From contig NC_088295.1 of the NCBI RefSeq assembly GCF_032854445.1, positions 59,687,249 to 59,751,248 on the forward strand: 64,000 nucleotides of DNA, in the 5' to 3' direction. This document shows, piece after piece, positions 24,626 through 50,300 of the stretch; the first letter of the stretch is position 1; every line of letters begins with the position of its first letter. This DNA is from Liolophura sinensis. Lineage: Eukaryota; Mollusca; Polyplacophora; Chitonida; Chitonidae. Position numbers and translations under genes: made by a program. The notes beneath the pieces are model-generated. The model had not been told where the DNA came from. It was given only the letters and a program-made list of their open reading frames with translations, and did not search any database.

Positions 24626-24990
24626 TTGGGTATGTTTTACATCGTATGATGACGAGGAGTCATTAGATGTGTGTACCTATATTTAGCTCTGACGGTCCGT
24701 TATCCTTTAAGATTAACGTATATTAATATACGTCCATCCTGGGAGTCCATGCCGTCAAAGTGCTGCCGCCACTGAAGTATCATGTCGAAGACACCAGACA
24801 GGACACCCCATGCACTCACATTACACTGACACCGTGCCAACCAGTCCTATTTCCTTGCTCTAACCTCTCAGTGCTGAGCACTAAGGGAGGCAGCAACAAA
24901 TATAATTTTTGATACGTCCCGACCTGCGTTTGATCTCAGATCTCGTGACTTCGACGGGGTGCTCTATCCATCAAGCTACCGAAGCGGTCG
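24626..24990 (+). repeat. Interspersed repeat D, copy 2, ending in a tRNA-like segment
   Basis: It aligns with the minus strand of 2880-3125. Its right end (ACGTCCCGACCTGCGTTTGA + TC, then TCCATCAAGCTACCGAAGCG) reads on the minus strand as a tRNA-like promoter region (GGTAGCTTGATGGATAGAGC), so it is probably a SINE-related composite. Confidence 0.55.
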
Positions 24991-25562
24991 ATAAAACCTA
25001 GAAGCTGACTATTGACAATTATTGGCTGGTTCTTAGCATAGCATTTCTTACCCTGAGTTGGCCCCAACGTTACGAAATAGTTATATAGTTATTTCACGCC
25101 GATTGCAACATGGTGTTCGGTGACGCACGAAAACTAGACCCTTTGATAACTGTTGAACATAGGCCTACTTACACAGTGACAGTTACAATAAAAATCCTCA
25201 TATACAAAGTTGACAGTCCATTGAGACATTAGCGAGGGCCGCCACAGCAGACCATGATTTTCAAAGAAGCGTAAATTATTCGATATTTTAAAACGATTTG
25301 CATTCATTCTCACTGTCTAATCTGACAAGCCGATCACACCCTTGTTTTGGAAGGGAGATAACTCTCGCTGACAACATTCTTCCGCAATCTTTTTGTCAAA
25401 ATATCCCAAATAATTGCTTTCGATTGTTTTTATTCAGAAAGTGTCTGAATTTGGAGGAAATGTATATTACGAATTATCCTGATAATAAATGATTTATTGC
25501 TACATAGTATTTAAAAGGTAGATCACGTGACTGGGTTTGGTGCGGACCTGTCGTGAGTGGTG

Positions 25563-25577
25563 GTTGTCAAGGTAAAC
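25563..25577 (+). promoter_or_regulatory. Imperfect X-box-like (RFX) motif upstream of CFAP161
   Basis: GTTGTCAAGGTAAAC lies about 100 bp before the CFAP161 start codon. The left half fits the RFX half-site GTTGYC exactly; the right half fits GGYAAC only if one inserted A is allowed. RFX factors drive many ciliary genes, so position and gene identity favour it, but the match is imperfect. Confidence 0.35.
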
Positions 25578-25678
25578 AATCCAAGTTGAGGCTCAACCCC
25601 GTGTAACAAAATCATAATCTCAAGTTGACTTCGAGGAAAACACGTCGTGTTAGTGCATTGACTCCCACAACCATAACC

Positions 25679-26152
25679 ATGAGTGTCAGGACATACAATC
25701 CGTCTGTTCGCGTAGGCAACTGGAATGAAGATATCCAGCTGGAAGAGGACCTTTTGAAAGACTTCCTGGAGAAACGGGAAAAGGGACAGCTTCAGATACA
25801 AAGATCGTCGAACTTGACGTCGATGACGAGTCAGATTGCTCTCAGTGTGAGCAGAGATGGTTATCTGCATTTTGGTGACGCTGTCTTATTACGCTGTCCG
25901 GGAGCTGTTTGCCGAGAGAGAACGAGTGCAGAGGAGCTGCCTAGAGATGACTGTGTGTTAGCCATTAACATGCCTGCCAGTCAGTTATATGAGGGCACAA
26001 AAGTTGAAGGGCCATGCGGTGTGTCTGGGGCCAAACAAACTCAGCCCTCTGCCAGAAGTGTCTTCGTCATCACCAGTATTGACGGTTCTCCAAGCGGCCA
26101 TCCTCTGAGATTTGGACAACCTTTCCACTTAAAAATGCTATCTGGAGATGGA
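25679..26152 (+). CDS. CFAP161: CFAP161 exon 1
   Basis: 158 codons, ending phase 0 at a GTAAGT donor. An ATG at 25625 is in frame but precedes the conserved start. Confidence 0.9.
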
Positions 26153-27357
26153 GTAAGTTTAATTCAGCGAACTAAATGATAGCCCTCCTCATTCATCATT
26201 TTGACACTTACACCTTGTCGGTCAACTGACTGAATATGAATGTCAGAAATATAAAATATGAAGAGGGTACATTTATGGTTGTTGAATTAGAGTAAGTACT
26301 GACACACAGTGACTAGTATATGGCGAAAACGTTGCATGTGACAATAAACCTCATTTATTTGCAGTGTATTATTGTAATTACTTTATTTAGGCTGCTATCA
26401 TATAGTAAAGCATAACACGATTATATATAGTTATACGTAAAAAAATCCTATGTGTAACTAAGTGTCTAAAGATAGTGTACAGTGGCAACTCCAACATAAG
26501 GTCACGGTAACACACGATTCAATATTTCAGTTGTCTTTTCAAGAATGCTTCTTTTTGAAGCCTATCAGTTGAAATGATGAATGTCTAGAAGTAAAACATC
26601 TTTGAAGTGATGCTGCTTTTAATTCACTGAGCTTCTGAGAGATTTAGGGCGCTTACGATTATGTGCAAACCCCAGTGACGCAAGCTTGTTTTGACCAATC
26701 ACGTAACAAAAACGGCGCACAATTGGCTAGACTAGGCTGGTGACATCAGTCTTTCTGTATAATCTTAAGCGCCCTTAGTTGCACTCTCTGAAAGTGCTGA
26801 AATTTTGACTCTCCAGTCCTTCATGTGTTATGTGTAGCTCTGTCTGGTTTTAGTGCAGTGGGCCCTTGAAATGTCCATTCTGTCTTTCATCATGAGGGTG
26901 AAGGTAATTTGGGCCTGTACCATCGATAGCTATAACAATGAGTAAAACTGAAACATAACTAAGTTAATATTTTATTATTTTGCAGACTCTTCTTCACAGT
27001 GACAAAGCTTCCTTCCAGAAATGCGCCAAACGTTCACGTCATCAGGAGGTCACACTGGTCAGCCAGCCCTCATTTCTAACACAGTGGCAAATCTTATACT
27101 TCGATCCACGTCTTCGAATGGAGTTTGAAGGTACACCAGTGCCGGCAAATGAGAGGGTTGTCATCAATCATGTTAAAACCAACCAGAATTTAGCAGTGGA
27201 AGAGAAACAGTGTGTAAGGACACCTTTTGGAAGAGAGTACGAAATATCGGCTCATACGTTCAAAGATTCACACAAAGCAGAAATGGATGTGAACCACTGG
27301 ATAATAGCTACTGGTGCCCCTGGTGATGAGATAAATCCACCAACTGAAGCTCAATAA
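25679..27357 (+). CDS. CFAP161: Cilia- and flagella-associated protein 161
   Basis: CFAP161 is an axonemal protein that in other animals belongs to the microtubule inner proteins of motile cilia. Two exons, 25679-26152 and 26986-27357, join in phase 0 across a GT-AG intron (GGA|GTAAGT ... TTGCAG|ACT) to give 281 residues, close to the roughly 300 of vertebrate orthologs. Family landmarks are the N-terminal RVGNWNEDIQLEEDLLKDFL (residues about 11-30), LLRCPGA in the first half, a second-exon block QILYFDPRLRMEFEGTPVPA, VVINHVKTNQNLAVE, and the C-terminal AHTFKDSHK and NHWIIATGAPG. I chose the ATG at 25679 over an in-frame ATG 54 nt upstream because homology begins just after it. AATAAA-type signals follow the stop at about 27437-27449. 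It converges on the malic enzyme gene. Confidence 0.93.
26644..26777. mobile_element. Short MITE in CFAP161 intron 1
   Basis: About 134 bp bounded by near-perfect inverted ends: left TTAGGGCGCTTACGATTA, right complement TAAGGGCGCTTAAGATTA. There is no coding sequence between them. Confidence 0.65.
26986..27357 (+). CDS. CFAP161: CFAP161 exon 2
   Basis: 123 codons plus TAA, after a TTATTTTGCAG acceptor. It carries the conserved VPANERVVINH and HWIIATG blocks. Confidence 0.9.
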   Translation, partial: TLLHSDKASFQKCAKRSRHQEVTLVSQPSFLTQWQILYFDPRLRMEFEGTPVPANERVVINHVKTNQNLAVEEKQCVRTPFGREYEISAHTFKDSHKAEMDVNHWIIATGAPGDEINPPTEAQ

Positions 27358-27449
27358 ACACCAAGTATTATCCAAGTGTTATCATGTACCTCACCAAAAC
27401 ACTATACATTATCAATAGTGAGATAACTTCATTCTTAAATAAATAAATT

Positions 27450-30400
27450 TGTTCATTAATTATCAATGCTATCAGTGTGACGGTTATGGACAAAGACACT
27501 CACAACAATATATTTATTTGTTACTGGTGGATGCAAAAGAGGTTGTAGTTCGTGCATATATGCACTCATGTATTTGACAGTATATAGGCTCAAATGAAAT
27601 CATTCTTTCTGTGATCTGTTTTTGATTAGTTTGAGCTGATTTTTTTTTTTTTTTTTTTTTTTTGGTGTACGTTACAAAAAGTGAAAAGAGCAAACGGTGG
27701 CACATACTGGTTGGAATGCTGTCAGGTATTGCCTTCTGTTATGTTTATACGACGACTGGTACATGTATTTGTCTGGCTACATGTTGTTAAGAGGTAAACT
27801 GACGCTTTGAAAAAACACCATTGTATATAAAGTACATATACGAACACAGAGTATATACTAGCTTATGTATACTGTGTTCACGATTTTCTCTCTCTTGAAT
27901 AAAATGTAATAACCAGAATTTGATGTTGTCTCCTTGATTGTATGTAACGATTAACAAGACAGTCATGTGTTCGAATCCAGCTGTGGCTTTGTTAGTGGCA
28001 TGTTGCACAGCTTTATTTCGAGGGGTTTAGTATGTGCTGGGTATGGTGCGATCTGATTTTCTCTTTACCTTATGCCCGATTTCATCCGCCCATGAATTTG
28101 ACCCTAGGCTAGTCTAATATTTATTTATTTTTAATTTATTAATTTTTTTTATTTGTTTATTTATTGAAACAAAGTAATACACAGTTATACAGGAAATGTT
28201 CTTGGAAACGAAGTAAAATATCTATCAAAGGCTATAAAAATAAATACTTACTAGATGAAAAGTTATCTCCCTTTAATCCGTAGCATCCGTAGTCGTGGCA
28301 TTTAACTTGTCATGCGGCAGAGCGACTGCACAAGGTTATGAAAGTATCCAAGGTAACAACCGCTATCCAAGTCAGGTGTCACGTTTACAAACATGCAGAA
28401 TCTAATGAGCAGTGGTATTGACAAAACTCTACAGGCGGATGCCGGCGAAACTTTCTTTCCAGGCATGCATATTTTTTTCTAAATACCGGTCAAATAATGT
28501 TTTTTAAAATTTTAACGTTATATTTTGAACATAGTTCTATCCCTGAGTGATCAAAATTGTTCATTGCCAAAAAAAATAATTCAAAATTGCATCACAAGTG
28601 CTATGGTGTATAAAGCGAAGTGGGATTTTGGGCTATTGAAATTTGATGAGGGTTAGAAACGTTTGAACATCACTAGCCCTACCTGGCTGGTGAGGTGAAA
28701 CCTTTAAATCGCAGTCTCAGTTTTTTTTTTTTTTTTTTTTTTTCGGTAAATGTGAGAACATAAACCACTGCGCTGCTCCGATTTACCAGATTTAGGATAA
28801 GTATTACAGGTTTGCTCTCGTCGTTGTCTGAAGAAAAATTGATTTCAACTGCTCAGTTACAGCACATTTATCTTCATAGTACGAATGTAGGTCCCAAAAT
28901 CTATCTATGACAACGTTTAAAAACTTATGTCTTGCAGCCGATGGTCACAAATCCATTTGGCCTTCCGTTTAATACCACAAGTCAGTGCATCGTTAAATCA
29001 GTTAACCTACTAATGTTTTATAATCCTGCATCTGCACCTCACGCCAACCAGACCCCATTTAAACCCACGGATTCTAGTTTCTTTCTAATAAGTATATATC
29101 TGGTGAAGTAAACACTATACGGACGGGTTTTAGTCTTGTTTTAAGCGAAATACAAAGAAAATTGACAAGTTTGAGGGCAAATGTGTAAATGCATTCTGAC
29201 ATGCACATTGGAATACTATATAGGCGTATATTAATGCGACGTAGTTAGTGATAATTTAATGGCTTACTAACCTAAACCTTATTAGACGAAATTGATAAAA
29301 ATGACCAGTCACGTGTGTGCCGTATTCCCGAAAGACAACCTGCGATCAGACCACAGATCTTTATACAAATGTAATGATATTTATTTACTTATTTATTTGT
29401 TTGGTTGGTTTTTTACGCCCTACTATGGAATATTTTTTTCTAGTAGCATTAAGTTCGGGGAAACCCATATAAAAAATAAATGCCATACATGTATATGTTT
29501 ATGTAAATCAAGGGAAACAATATGACTTTCAGTGTATTCTTATAATGTCATTACCGTAAACCAGGATATATCGTTTACCCAAGACATACTGACATGTGTC
29601 GCATCTATATATTGAGCGATTAGAACTTTAGAATTAGAGCTAGATGTTGCCAGTGAACTTCGGATTTATGCTTTGGCAGCTAGTGGCATTTTAGAATATC
29701 ACGTCTCAGCCATACATAAAATCTCTTGACGTTTTAAACAATGAAAGACTCGCGGACGAGCTACACAAAAGTACCCAAATCCCACTCGAACGCATTACCT
29801 GGATGTTTTGTGAGCACACATAAATGTGATGTAATACAGGAAAGCGCAAAAGAGTTCATAGTTTTGAAGCACAGTTAGGAAGGAGTTTTGTTAGTTTTCA
29901 ATCATGACATATTAAAATCTAATAGGATACCCAAAGACGTTTGTTAAGTTATGGGGACCATTTTAATAATGTCAAACGTTCGTTTTCCAGCTCATCGTTA
30001 TGCCGTCACAATACAGACAGAACGACGTTTCAGAAGAAACTAATACACTGCAATGTGTTAGACGTTGCATAACAGTAAATTTTGACCGAACAATAGAACA
30101 AGGCCCTGCTTCACACTAGCGCCACCTTACGGGATAAAAAAAATATGCCGCCTTGCACCATCATTCTTGTAGGGCTCTTAGCGATGAGGAGCTTTATACG
30201 AAGACGGACAAAGAAAAGAAGTGTGTGTTAACAGCCTTTTCTAAAATAAATTAAGATAAATATATGTGGTTTACAGAAACTACACAATCGTTTTCCCATA
30301 CTTATAGGAATTATAATTGAGTTGTGCTCTACAACAATCAAGATGCCGTTAAATTGTAATCTTTAAGATACATGGTCAATTTGCACGTCTGTTTGCAACT

Positions 30401-32598
30401 GCTGCAGTAAAAATGTTATGAGTCTGTCACATAACCGATCCTTCTAAAATATGTTGACAAAGGTTTTAAATGATATAATTATTCTATCATTTATTTATTA
30501 GCATTTGTAGTTCATGGTAGTTGTGGGTTCATTGTCATTTAATTAACTCATACAGGAAGCCGTTTGAAATCTTCCGGCGCTGTGCAGAAAATGACCTTAG
30601 ATAAAACCGTTAAGACATCAGTCAGCGGCTTATCGTTCTGTAATAAAAAAAAATAAGGTTCGCCCATCACACCGCTTTGGTTTAAATCAATTTGGGCGAC
30701 AGTAATCACTAAGGAAATAGCTTTATACATAACCTTCAATTAAGTGGTTACATATTTCCAATTAGTAAAATTAATAATTGGTTAAGATGTTTGTCTACGA
30801 GTCGGAAACCAGACGATTACAGTTACTGGCCACCATGGCTCACGCTTGTCAAATGTAAGCTGGACTTCCAAAAATTACCGGGATGGCCTCTTTCAGAAGT
30901 TTTGTTAGAAAAACTAAATAGGCCTTATATACGCCCATATTGTAACTGGATCGGCCTATTTGTGATGCGAGGTTTCAATGTTCATATATAGCATTTCTAT
31001 GCACTTGTAGGAATATGTTTTCGTCAACAGAAGATATATGTAGACCTAGCATACATTGTGCAAATATTACCTATACTATTAAACGTAAAAAATAAAACTG
31101 TTATACGCAACAGTTGTCACAATTGTCTTACTGCTTTTTGTAAATTTGCCAATATGAATACTGATTTACCTGTCTAGTCTTATAGGACTAGTGGAATAAA
31201 TGCCTAACAGGAAACAATGCATATTCCGCAAACAAACCCACGAATATCCACATAAAACAACAACACGGACGTAGGGTAACAATGGTTTACTTCTAAATTC
31301 CAAAGAGTGGGACTTTTGTTGGATACGTTTATCAAGCACAGCCTTTCAATAAATAACTTAAAAGGAATATAAATTTCATAAGCACTATGGCCATTTCTCT
31401 CCTTAAAACGTGCACAACCAAGAGCACTCTAGAGTGGATTTTCCAAACCAGATTTATATTAGACAATATGAGGATTTATGTTCCACAGACCACTTATCTT
31501 CTATACCATTAATAAGGGAGCTAAACTGTCAACAAGAATCGTCCCTTAAAGTCTAAAACATTTTGTTTCTTAAAAAAAATTTAAATATCAGTTTTATGAA
31601 CTAAAGATACTTATTACTATAAATGTTGAAATAAATAAATTAAAAGGATGTCATGAATATGAAATACTGAAACGTACTTCTTTTCCACAACCAACTGCGC
31701 TTGAAGCTAAAAAACAACCCAATGTTTCAAAAACAAACAAACAAAAAAAAACAAAAACAACGAAACACAAAAAGTGAACAACAAATGCAAGAACAGGAAG
31801 ATCCTCTTTCCACCTCTTTCTAAATAGCATACACTCAATTTAAGAGATGTGCAGGACATTTGGCATACAAAAGGATATGCATGGTTTAACTAGAGCTGAA
31901 AGATGATGAAAATGAAAAAGATGGCATGGCGATTCTTATAATATTAACATTAAATACTACAGATAATAGTCCAGCATAGGCCATTTCAAGGCCATAGGCC
32001 ATTTTCGTCCTATGCTTAGACATTAAAGCTATCACCCTATCGTGAAAAAAACGATCCCATATATAAACATATGAAATTTTGGAATAGTCAAAAAACCATT
32101 AGCAACTTTGATTTTGTACCTCTGCAATGATTTTGATATAAAACAAGTTTTAAGTTTTAAGTGAAGTGAAATTTTGACGAAACTTAAGATCTGATGGTGT
32201 AATACCATCTGTTCCTAACAATCGAAACGTTGAGCATTAACGAAACGTATGAAAGGTCTATTCTATTCTCACTTGATACTTTAATTTTGGCCAAATAGTA
32301 CAGATGTTTAACAAAAGCCTAAAACAAGATAAAACAAGGGTAAATCATAGTTTAAAAATATTCACTAACAATTATTAAAAATATCTACCATCATGATATA
32401 AACACCTGGAAATGTTACGGGAAATGGATTACGACTGGTCACAATTATCAGTTCATCCAAAACGTAAAACAGCTTTCTTCCTTTGTTACCACATCCCATC
32501 TCATAAATAGTTTTCCCCATCTACATTATGGGAGCTGTAAAAATTCTCTTTCTGACAACAATGATTTCGTGCTGATACAAGAAAACTATTTACTCTAT
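27450..32598. other. Intergenic region between convergent CFAP161 and malic enzyme
   Basis: It contains poly-T tracts (about 27640-27663 and 28722-28743), AT-rich TTTA repeats near 28115-28165 and a short SINE-A tail remnant near 29385-29430. The 3' UTRs of both flanking genes must lie partly here. No other gene is supportable. Confidence 0.5.
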
Positions 32599-45045
<12,447 letters not shown>

Positions 45046-45561
45046 ACTTTCTCCCAGATAAATATCACCTCCGTTATCGATAGATTTGTTCGTTCTCGGC
45101 TCTCAAGGTGACAAAATTTGCAGACAGCTTCTTCCTCTTTTCCCCTGGTGGCAGCTGTATCCAGGGGAAGTAACCCTTGTGCTTTGGCAAACTTTTCTGT
45201 CCAAGACTAGAGTTGTCGACCTTTAAATTCTGCTTCAGTACGATAGCAATATACAGTATCCAAAGTCAAACTCCCAAACACCAGCTTCATTAACAAAATT
45301 AGCATCACGATCTCTTTAAAATGTACATAAAGTGAACAGCAGATATCTGGAAGTAAAACTAATCAACAGCTGAGACTGATATCGAAGAGGCCAGTACGAA
45401 GCCCACAACACTTTATGATTCGAAGGGTACTTATATTTGTATTTATACACAATATCCTGCTATGAAACGAGAAAAGGTATAAATCTATCTCAGTTACACT
45501 TTCATGTTTATACGTCTTCGTATCCCCAGATAAAGCGAAATAAAGTACCTACCTACAATTT

Positions 45562-45725
45562 CTTCTCCGACCGTGTGTGGAAAGGTCTGCCACTATCTGC
45601 GGATGGTCGTGGGTTTCCCCCGGGCTCTGCCCGGTTTCCACACGCCATAATGCTGGCCGCCGTCGTATAAGCGAAATATTCTTGAGTACGGCGTAAAACA
45701 CCAATCAAATAAATGAATAAATAAA
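45562..45725 (+). mobile_element. SINE-A copy
   Basis: Body GGTCGTGGGTTTCCCCCGGG, CATAATGCTGGCCGCCGTCG, tail GAGTACGGCGTAAAACACCA. First of four same-strand copies upstream of malic enzyme. Confidence 0.85.
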
Positions 45726-45902
45726 CTTACAATATCAAAGACTACACAGCGCATAGAGTAAATCCATAGTAGCGACGATACTATGATTGATGGTAAATGG
45801 TCACACGTAACCGGTGAAATTCTGACTCTTGTCAATTTGCCTCAGTTAGGTTTTTATTCTATAATTTTTACAGCAAATGCTTAAATAGTATGGTAACTTA
45901 TA

Positions 45903-46108
45903 GAGGCCCCCTATAGCACCAATTGGGCCCTCATTACCAGGCCAGCACTGCACAGTGACCCAGGAGCCTTTCACTAATGCGATAGCTGTGAATTCAAGTC
46001 CAGCTCATGCTGCCCGGTTTCCTCCCACCATATTGCTGGCCGCCGCCGTATAAGTGAAATATTCTTGAGTACGGCGTAAAACACCAATCAAATAAATAAT
46101 ACAGCACA
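45903..46108 (+). mobile_element. SINE-A copy
   Basis: Head remnant CAGTGACCCAGGAGCCTTTC, box B GAATTCAAGTCC, then GTTTCCTCCCACCATATTGC and the tail GAGTACGGCGTAAAACACCA. Confidence 0.85.
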
Positions 46109-46379
46109 AATTTATTAGATGTCACTGATCTAGAATTTGGAAGTATAGCGTCATTAATCTTGCATGCACATTATGATTGCAAGGTGTGATTAATGACTGT
46201 CGTGTCCATGTGACAAAATTTAATGCATTTTTGACAGGAAAGGCACTTGATCGTAGCCTTAACGAAGAAGTTTCATCAGCAATGTTTTATGATGTAGACT
46301 GAAATCGTCGATGTTACATCAATGAAATAAACATATATAATAAAGAAAGGATCCTTCGCTGATTCAGATAGTCAAAAGC

Positions 46380-46620
46380 GATCTTGCACTGTAACTGCCA
46401 GGCCAGTGTGTTTAAGTCCAGATTGAATTCAATAGGGGTTTATCAGGAACCATACTCATGCCGTCTAAATGGGGCTCACAGATTCGAGGAGTTTACATGC
46501 AAATAACGGTGGTTTACTCCTGGTCTTACAATTTTCTTCCATACATATTAACCTAGCCTCTATCATATATAAGTATAATTTATGCAGTATACTGTGATAA
46601 TTAAATCAAATAAATACAGG
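46380..46620 (+). repeat. Degenerate SINE-C like sequence
   Basis: It contains TTTAAGTCCAGATTGAATTC and GGTGGTTTACTCCTGGTCTT, then an ATAAGTATAATTTATGCAGT segment and an AATAAATA end, in the order seen in SINE-C at 24340. Confidence 0.4.
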
Positions 46621-46641
46621 TAAAATAAATTTTAAAATATA

Positions 46642-46852
46642 CAAGTGGTTAACATGGCTCAATGACCAAGGAGCCCCTCACCAATGCGTTCGCTGTGAGC
46701 TCAGCTCTTTTTGGTGTCCTCTCCAGTGGAAAGGTCTGGCAGCAACCTACAGAGGATCAGTTTCCTCCCACCATATTGCTGGCCGCCGTCGTGTATATAA
46801 GTGAAATATTCTTGAGTACCAAAAACACCAGTCAAATAAATAAGTAAATAAT
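46642..46852 (+). mobile_element. SINE-A copy
   Basis: Head-like CAAGGAGCCCCTCACCAATG, body TTTCCTCCCACCATATTGCT, CCGCCGTCGTGTATATAAGT, tail AACACCAGTCAAATAAATAA. Confidence 0.8.
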
Positions 46853-47219
46853 ATATAACAGACACAGGCTCCTTGGCATGCTATGCTGTGTCACCCACAT
46901 ATTTACATATTTAAAACACCATTGTGGGAAAAATTTTGTGGAAAAACACCATTGTGGGAAAATTCTATACTCCTATACTATCAGCCTGGATGGTGGGATT
47001 AATGCTAGGATTAATACTTGAGAATTTGTCTTTTTCTTTCCGGTTTAAATGCTGACAATAATTAAATAATTTTAAAATTCTATACGTCATACAAATGGCT
47101 GCAACATCTGTAGACTCAGATGTGACATTTCTCTGTATTTTCCAGGGTAGTCTATAGCCTTAATTCAAACCGACATATAAGCCTATAATGACATTATCTT
47201 TGTGTTCAAGGATATTTTA

Positions 47220-47390
47220 AAATGGGTCTGCCAGCTGCCAATGGTCGTCTGTTTCCCTCGGGCTATACCCGGTTTCCTCCCACCATTCTGGCCGCCATTG
47301 CATAAGCTTTTATACTTGATTTGTGTTTTAAGCCGTACTCAAGAACGGCGTAAAACACTAATCAAATAAATAAATAAATATTTTAAAAGG
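47220..47390 (+). mobile_element. SINE-A copy with a disrupted tail
   Basis: Body GCTATACCCGGTTTCCTCCC and TTCTGGCCGCCATTGCATAA. The tail has an inserted segment before GAACGGCGTAAAACACTAAT. Confidence 0.75.
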
Positions 47391-50300
47391 CCACAGAACG
47401 CGGTAAATAAACAAATGAATCCATAAGATAACTAATTAGTAAATCGGTAATTTGAAAAGATCTATAAGCAATACGCAATTAGTCTACTCTTAATATTGAA
47501 AATTGTACACAATTTTGAACTAGTACTCAAATTTATGCGAGTGTGCTTTTTGGCAGCCACATTGTGTTTCACGCTTAAACAGTATAGTTTTAAGAGAGGA
47601 TGAACGGTCAAATACTCTTGTCTGAGTATGTTGTTACATACGAATCACTCAATCAATCAAAGCTGTAATTGCGTTTTCCCTCAAGCATTACCCAATTTAA
47701 GCGCAAACAAAAAGCTTGCATCTATTATATAGTTTTACGTTCTTTCCGAATTTCTATGCCTACATATGTAAGACTCGCAGATATGGCCAGATACAGTCAC
47801 AAACATAATAGACAATTTCAACACTCTTCTCCGTATATGAACGCAGCTAGTGGAACATACAAACTGATTGTTTAAAACAGTTATTTGTTTTATGACAGTC
47901 AATTGACAGTTTGACTTATCAATCAAGTCCTCCCTGAAATATTGTAAGAACGAAACCAAGAGTAAATTAGCAGACTGAAGCTATAAACAGAACAGCAAAT
48001 GCAGCATTTTCGATTATTTTATTAAAATATGACAGAAACAGTGATAAATGAGTACATTTCTATGCATCTCTATAACAGTGTAATTCATCAGTAAACAGCA
48101 TCACGTCAACAACAACAATATACATATATTTTTTTAAACGTACAAAAAATACACGCGCCGCCAGGAAGTCCAAAGGTAGATACATTTCCATGCATGCATC
48201 GAGACTGGAAGAAATGTATATATATAGTTATGCAATTTACGTGTAAAATGGATTTGAAACGGTTGCCATACACCGTGATATATTTTTATATAACACTAAA
48301 ACAATTTCTCCATTTAAGTTTAATCAACAAACAGCCTACATGTCTACTTATAGATATAAAATGAGACCTGGTGATGTTAAAAAAATTCAAGTTGAACAAT
48401 TGACTAAACAGCACATATACATGTTATTTCCCGCAGCTAATATTCTTTCTGGCTTACATTTCCACTTAGTTTTTAAGATAAAAATAAAACAAACAAAAAA
48501 ACACTTCTCTACACGTGTCTGCATGAAAATGTTCTCGAGGAGATTTACAGCCGAATGGCTGTAAACTTAACGTCTGTATGTCATTACCATTGGATAAAGG
48601 TCGGTCTAACCCAATGCTAATCTTACCGTTATGACTAGAGTTTAAGTAACCGCTACACGGTCATCTGTAAACAATCGTACCACATATACAGCTCGATCAT
48701 AGGTCACATTCCAGATACAATTTAAGTGGCTATATCCTTAGTCCATCCTTAGGTAATCAATGTAGGCAAATATATAAGTTGTGTGGCTTACATTAGTTAT
48801 TGGACAACGTCCAGATGTCAACAATTTCGAGAACACATTTCTGAATTAGAGGGCGTTTTAAAAGCATGTCCATTACACCAATATATATGTATATCAATAT
48901 GACACGTGCATTCGTGACATAAAGATTGGCTGTAACAATGTGTGGCAACTGTGAAAACGAGTTCTGATAGCTCTTTTCCGTGCCGTTCGTCAAGAATACT
49001 CAGTTTTACGATGACACCCAACATTATGGTGGGAGGAAACCGAGTACTAGTATTACCTGGTGGGAAAACCCGACCTTTTGCAGGTTGTTGGGTTAACGAA
49101 TATTCAACTGATTGTGCAAGGTGAAATGTACGTGACAGCAAAAGCCATGGGCTAGAAATGACACCATAGAGAGACTTCGATCAGAAAGTGAATCAGTAAT
49201 GGCCATTCTACAGACACGAGAGTTAAAGTCGACCAAGATTCCCCGCTAAATCGTCTTAACTTTATCCCCATTAAAATCTCTCCTCAACGTATTTAAAAAT
49301 CTTTCTCCAAGGTATTGCCTTCTTATCAGCTGGGTAAGGAAATTGGGTGTACCGTATCCGACTACCTCCCTACGATCGACTAAGGCAATCTTTAGTATTT
49401 TAGAAGGTAAAGCTGAAGAAAGGTCAACTTTAACATCCCAGTAGTGAGTAGGCCCCTTTGGCAGTTTATAAATGTATATTCTTCCAAAACAGAAAAAAGT
49501 TCTTCAGAAGCAATAAAGTTTTTTAAGTTTCATTCTTCAATTCTAATTTTGATTTTCTGATACGTTTTTAAAAACTACAGGTGAAGGAAAGAAATGTAGG
49601 CCACATGCTTGTTCAATCCAAAGTAATAGCAAAAACTGACAAGACAGCATTTGATAGAAACTATTGCTCTGCAGAAACTGCAGCAATCTCAGTTTACCTT
49701 AGGTTAATGTAATTTTTGTCAGCGCGCATACACTTATGTGGGATATACATAACTCATCCATGAATAAACGTTTCTCACATACGTCAACACATATATAATA
49801 CAAGAAATCTACAAGTATATAGAACATTCTGTTGACACAGCTAAACATTGACAACATTCACACACTGCGTTGCAATATATTACGTTTATATAATGTGCAG
49901 AATTCGTCGTTTTTATAAAATGGATAATTATGGACAGTATATACTTACCTATATATGTTACGATATTTGCAAAAAATATGTTGAATTAAGACGGCACAGA
50001 ATACATGGTGGTAAACGTAGGAATATGCATCACTTACATACATGACCGATAAAACCCCTTTTAAGAATAAAACCTACGACTCGACAGGAAAGTTTACAAT
50101 ATATGGATTGATCTCCTATACGCCTATCTCGCGAGGCCACATGGGGTGAGCAATTCATCTACCATTACGTGGATGACAGAGTCCCAAATGTCCGTAGTTC
50201 CGGGCTTATCGCCATTGTTTATCATAAGCATTAAGGATAATCTGGAAGACACGAGACAATTACATGGCAGGTGAAGTCAGCGTTTTGGAGTAAAGGGCTT

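Noticed and set aside
27950-28010. tRNA-like box B (GTGTTCGAATCCAGC) near 27970
   Set aside because: No matching box A or foldable cloverleaf; at most an old SINE fragment.
45074-45084. TATCGATAA motif about 30 bp upstream of the malic enzyme ATG, resembling the insect DREF site
   Set aside because: It is a short palindrome, the factor's use outside insects is uncertain, and the transcription start is unknown.
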